The notes under the pieces: generated by a model
Told to the model about the DNA's origin: nothing
What the model saw: only the letters and a program-made list of their open reading frames with translations
Databases searched by the model: none
NCBI GenBank assembly: GCA_003096235.1
Contig: PIXT01000249.1
Coordinates: forward strand, 1-13,858
Source of the DNA: Candidatus Bathyarchaeum sp.
GTDB taxonomy: Archaea > Thermoproteota > Bathyarchaeia > Bathyarchaeales > Bathyarchaeaceae
Length of the DNA stretch: 13,858 nt
Direction: 5' to 3'
In this document: piece after piece, positions 13,728 to 13,858 of the stretch
Position numbering within the stretch: position 1 is the first letter of the stretch
Layout: every line of letters begins with the position of its first letter
Made by a program: the position numbers and the translations under genes

Positions 13728-13738
13728 GCTTATAGACC
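13728..13738 (+). promoter_or_regulatory. TATA-like promoter of tRNA-Ser
   Basis: GCTTATAGACC lies about 30 bases before the first base of the tRNA, the usual distance for an archaeal TATA box feeding a short 5' leader. Confidence 0.5.
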
Positions 13739-13762
13739 TCAAGTTCATGAACAAGTTTAGTT

Positions 13763-13849
13763 GTCGGGATGGCAGAGCGGATAACGCGCAGGCCTTGAAA
13801 GCCTGTGACCCAAAGGGTCGCGTGGGTTCGAATCCCACTCCCGACGCCA
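13763..13849 (+). tRNA. tRNA-Ser(UGA), class II, no intron
   Basis: Acceptor GTCGGGA (13763-13769) pairs with TCCCGAC (13839-13845). Discriminator G is at 13846 and CCA is encoded (13847-13849). Anticodon stem CAGGC/GCCTG (13789-13793, 13801-13805) closes loop CTTGAAA with anticodon TGA at 13796-13798. The long variable arm GACCC/GGGTC (13807-13811, 13815-13819) has an AAA loop. T arm GTGGG/CCCAC (13822-13826, 13834-13838) has loop TTCGAAT. The long arm and the G discriminator fit serine. Confidence 0.97.
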
Positions 13850-13858
13850 CAAGTACAC

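Noticed and set aside
13668..13850. Minus-strand open frame with GVGFEPTRPFGSQAF
   Set aside because: It is antisense to tRNA-Ser. This peptide is a well-known spurious translation of tRNA-Ser genes.

Overview
The window looks like a chromosomal segment of an uncultured archaeon, most likely a mesophilic TACK-group lineage such as Bathyarchaeia; that placement is inference. Support comes from an archaeal-type ribosomal protein uS10, archease, an AN1 zinc-finger M50 protease, a presenilin-type (A22) protease, an M42 aminopeptidase, a tRNA whose intron sits in the variable loop, and promoters with TATA-like boxes and very short leaders. No insertion sequence, integrase, phage gene or CRISPR array is visible.

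Layout. 1-2154 (minus) is the N-terminal 718 residues of a large secreted surface protein that runs off the window. A tRNA-Met(CAU) with a probable 30-nt intron follows at 2357-2464. A flavodoxin-domain protein (2630-3196, minus) comes next. Then an operon read leftward from 6458 to 3303 encodes an ABC importer of the manganese/zinc class (ATPase, permease, anchored binding protein) plus a SAM methyltransferase. The binding protein has lost the usual histidine metal ligands, so its cargo is uncertain.

8881-6635 (minus) is a compact four-gene operon. It holds an HTH regulator preceded by a perfect 8-4-8 inverted repeat, then three membrane proteins that differ in their bodies but share the N-terminal motif MN[LI]xxR[LF]xxx[IV]xGW[LI]PxEP. 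I do not recognise this system, and it is the best candidate for something undescribed. Divergent from it is an AN1-M50 protease gene that lacks a normal start codon (about 9003-9830, plus). Then come uS10 (9866-10174, minus), the A22 protease (10320-11249, minus), a small two-helix membrane protein (11414-11713, plus), and an M42 aminopeptidase-archease pair (11812-13322, plus). Next is a decayed iron-sulfur flavoprotein gene (13355-13634, minus), and last tRNA-Ser(UGA) (13763-13849).

Connections. Archease is the activator of the tRNA ligase RtcB, which would be needed to join the exons of the intron-containing tRNA-Met. Three proteases of different classes (M50, A22, M42) lie within about 4 kb, but on different transcripts. 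The remaining gaps hold mostly promoters, a few hairpins and one T-rich tract.
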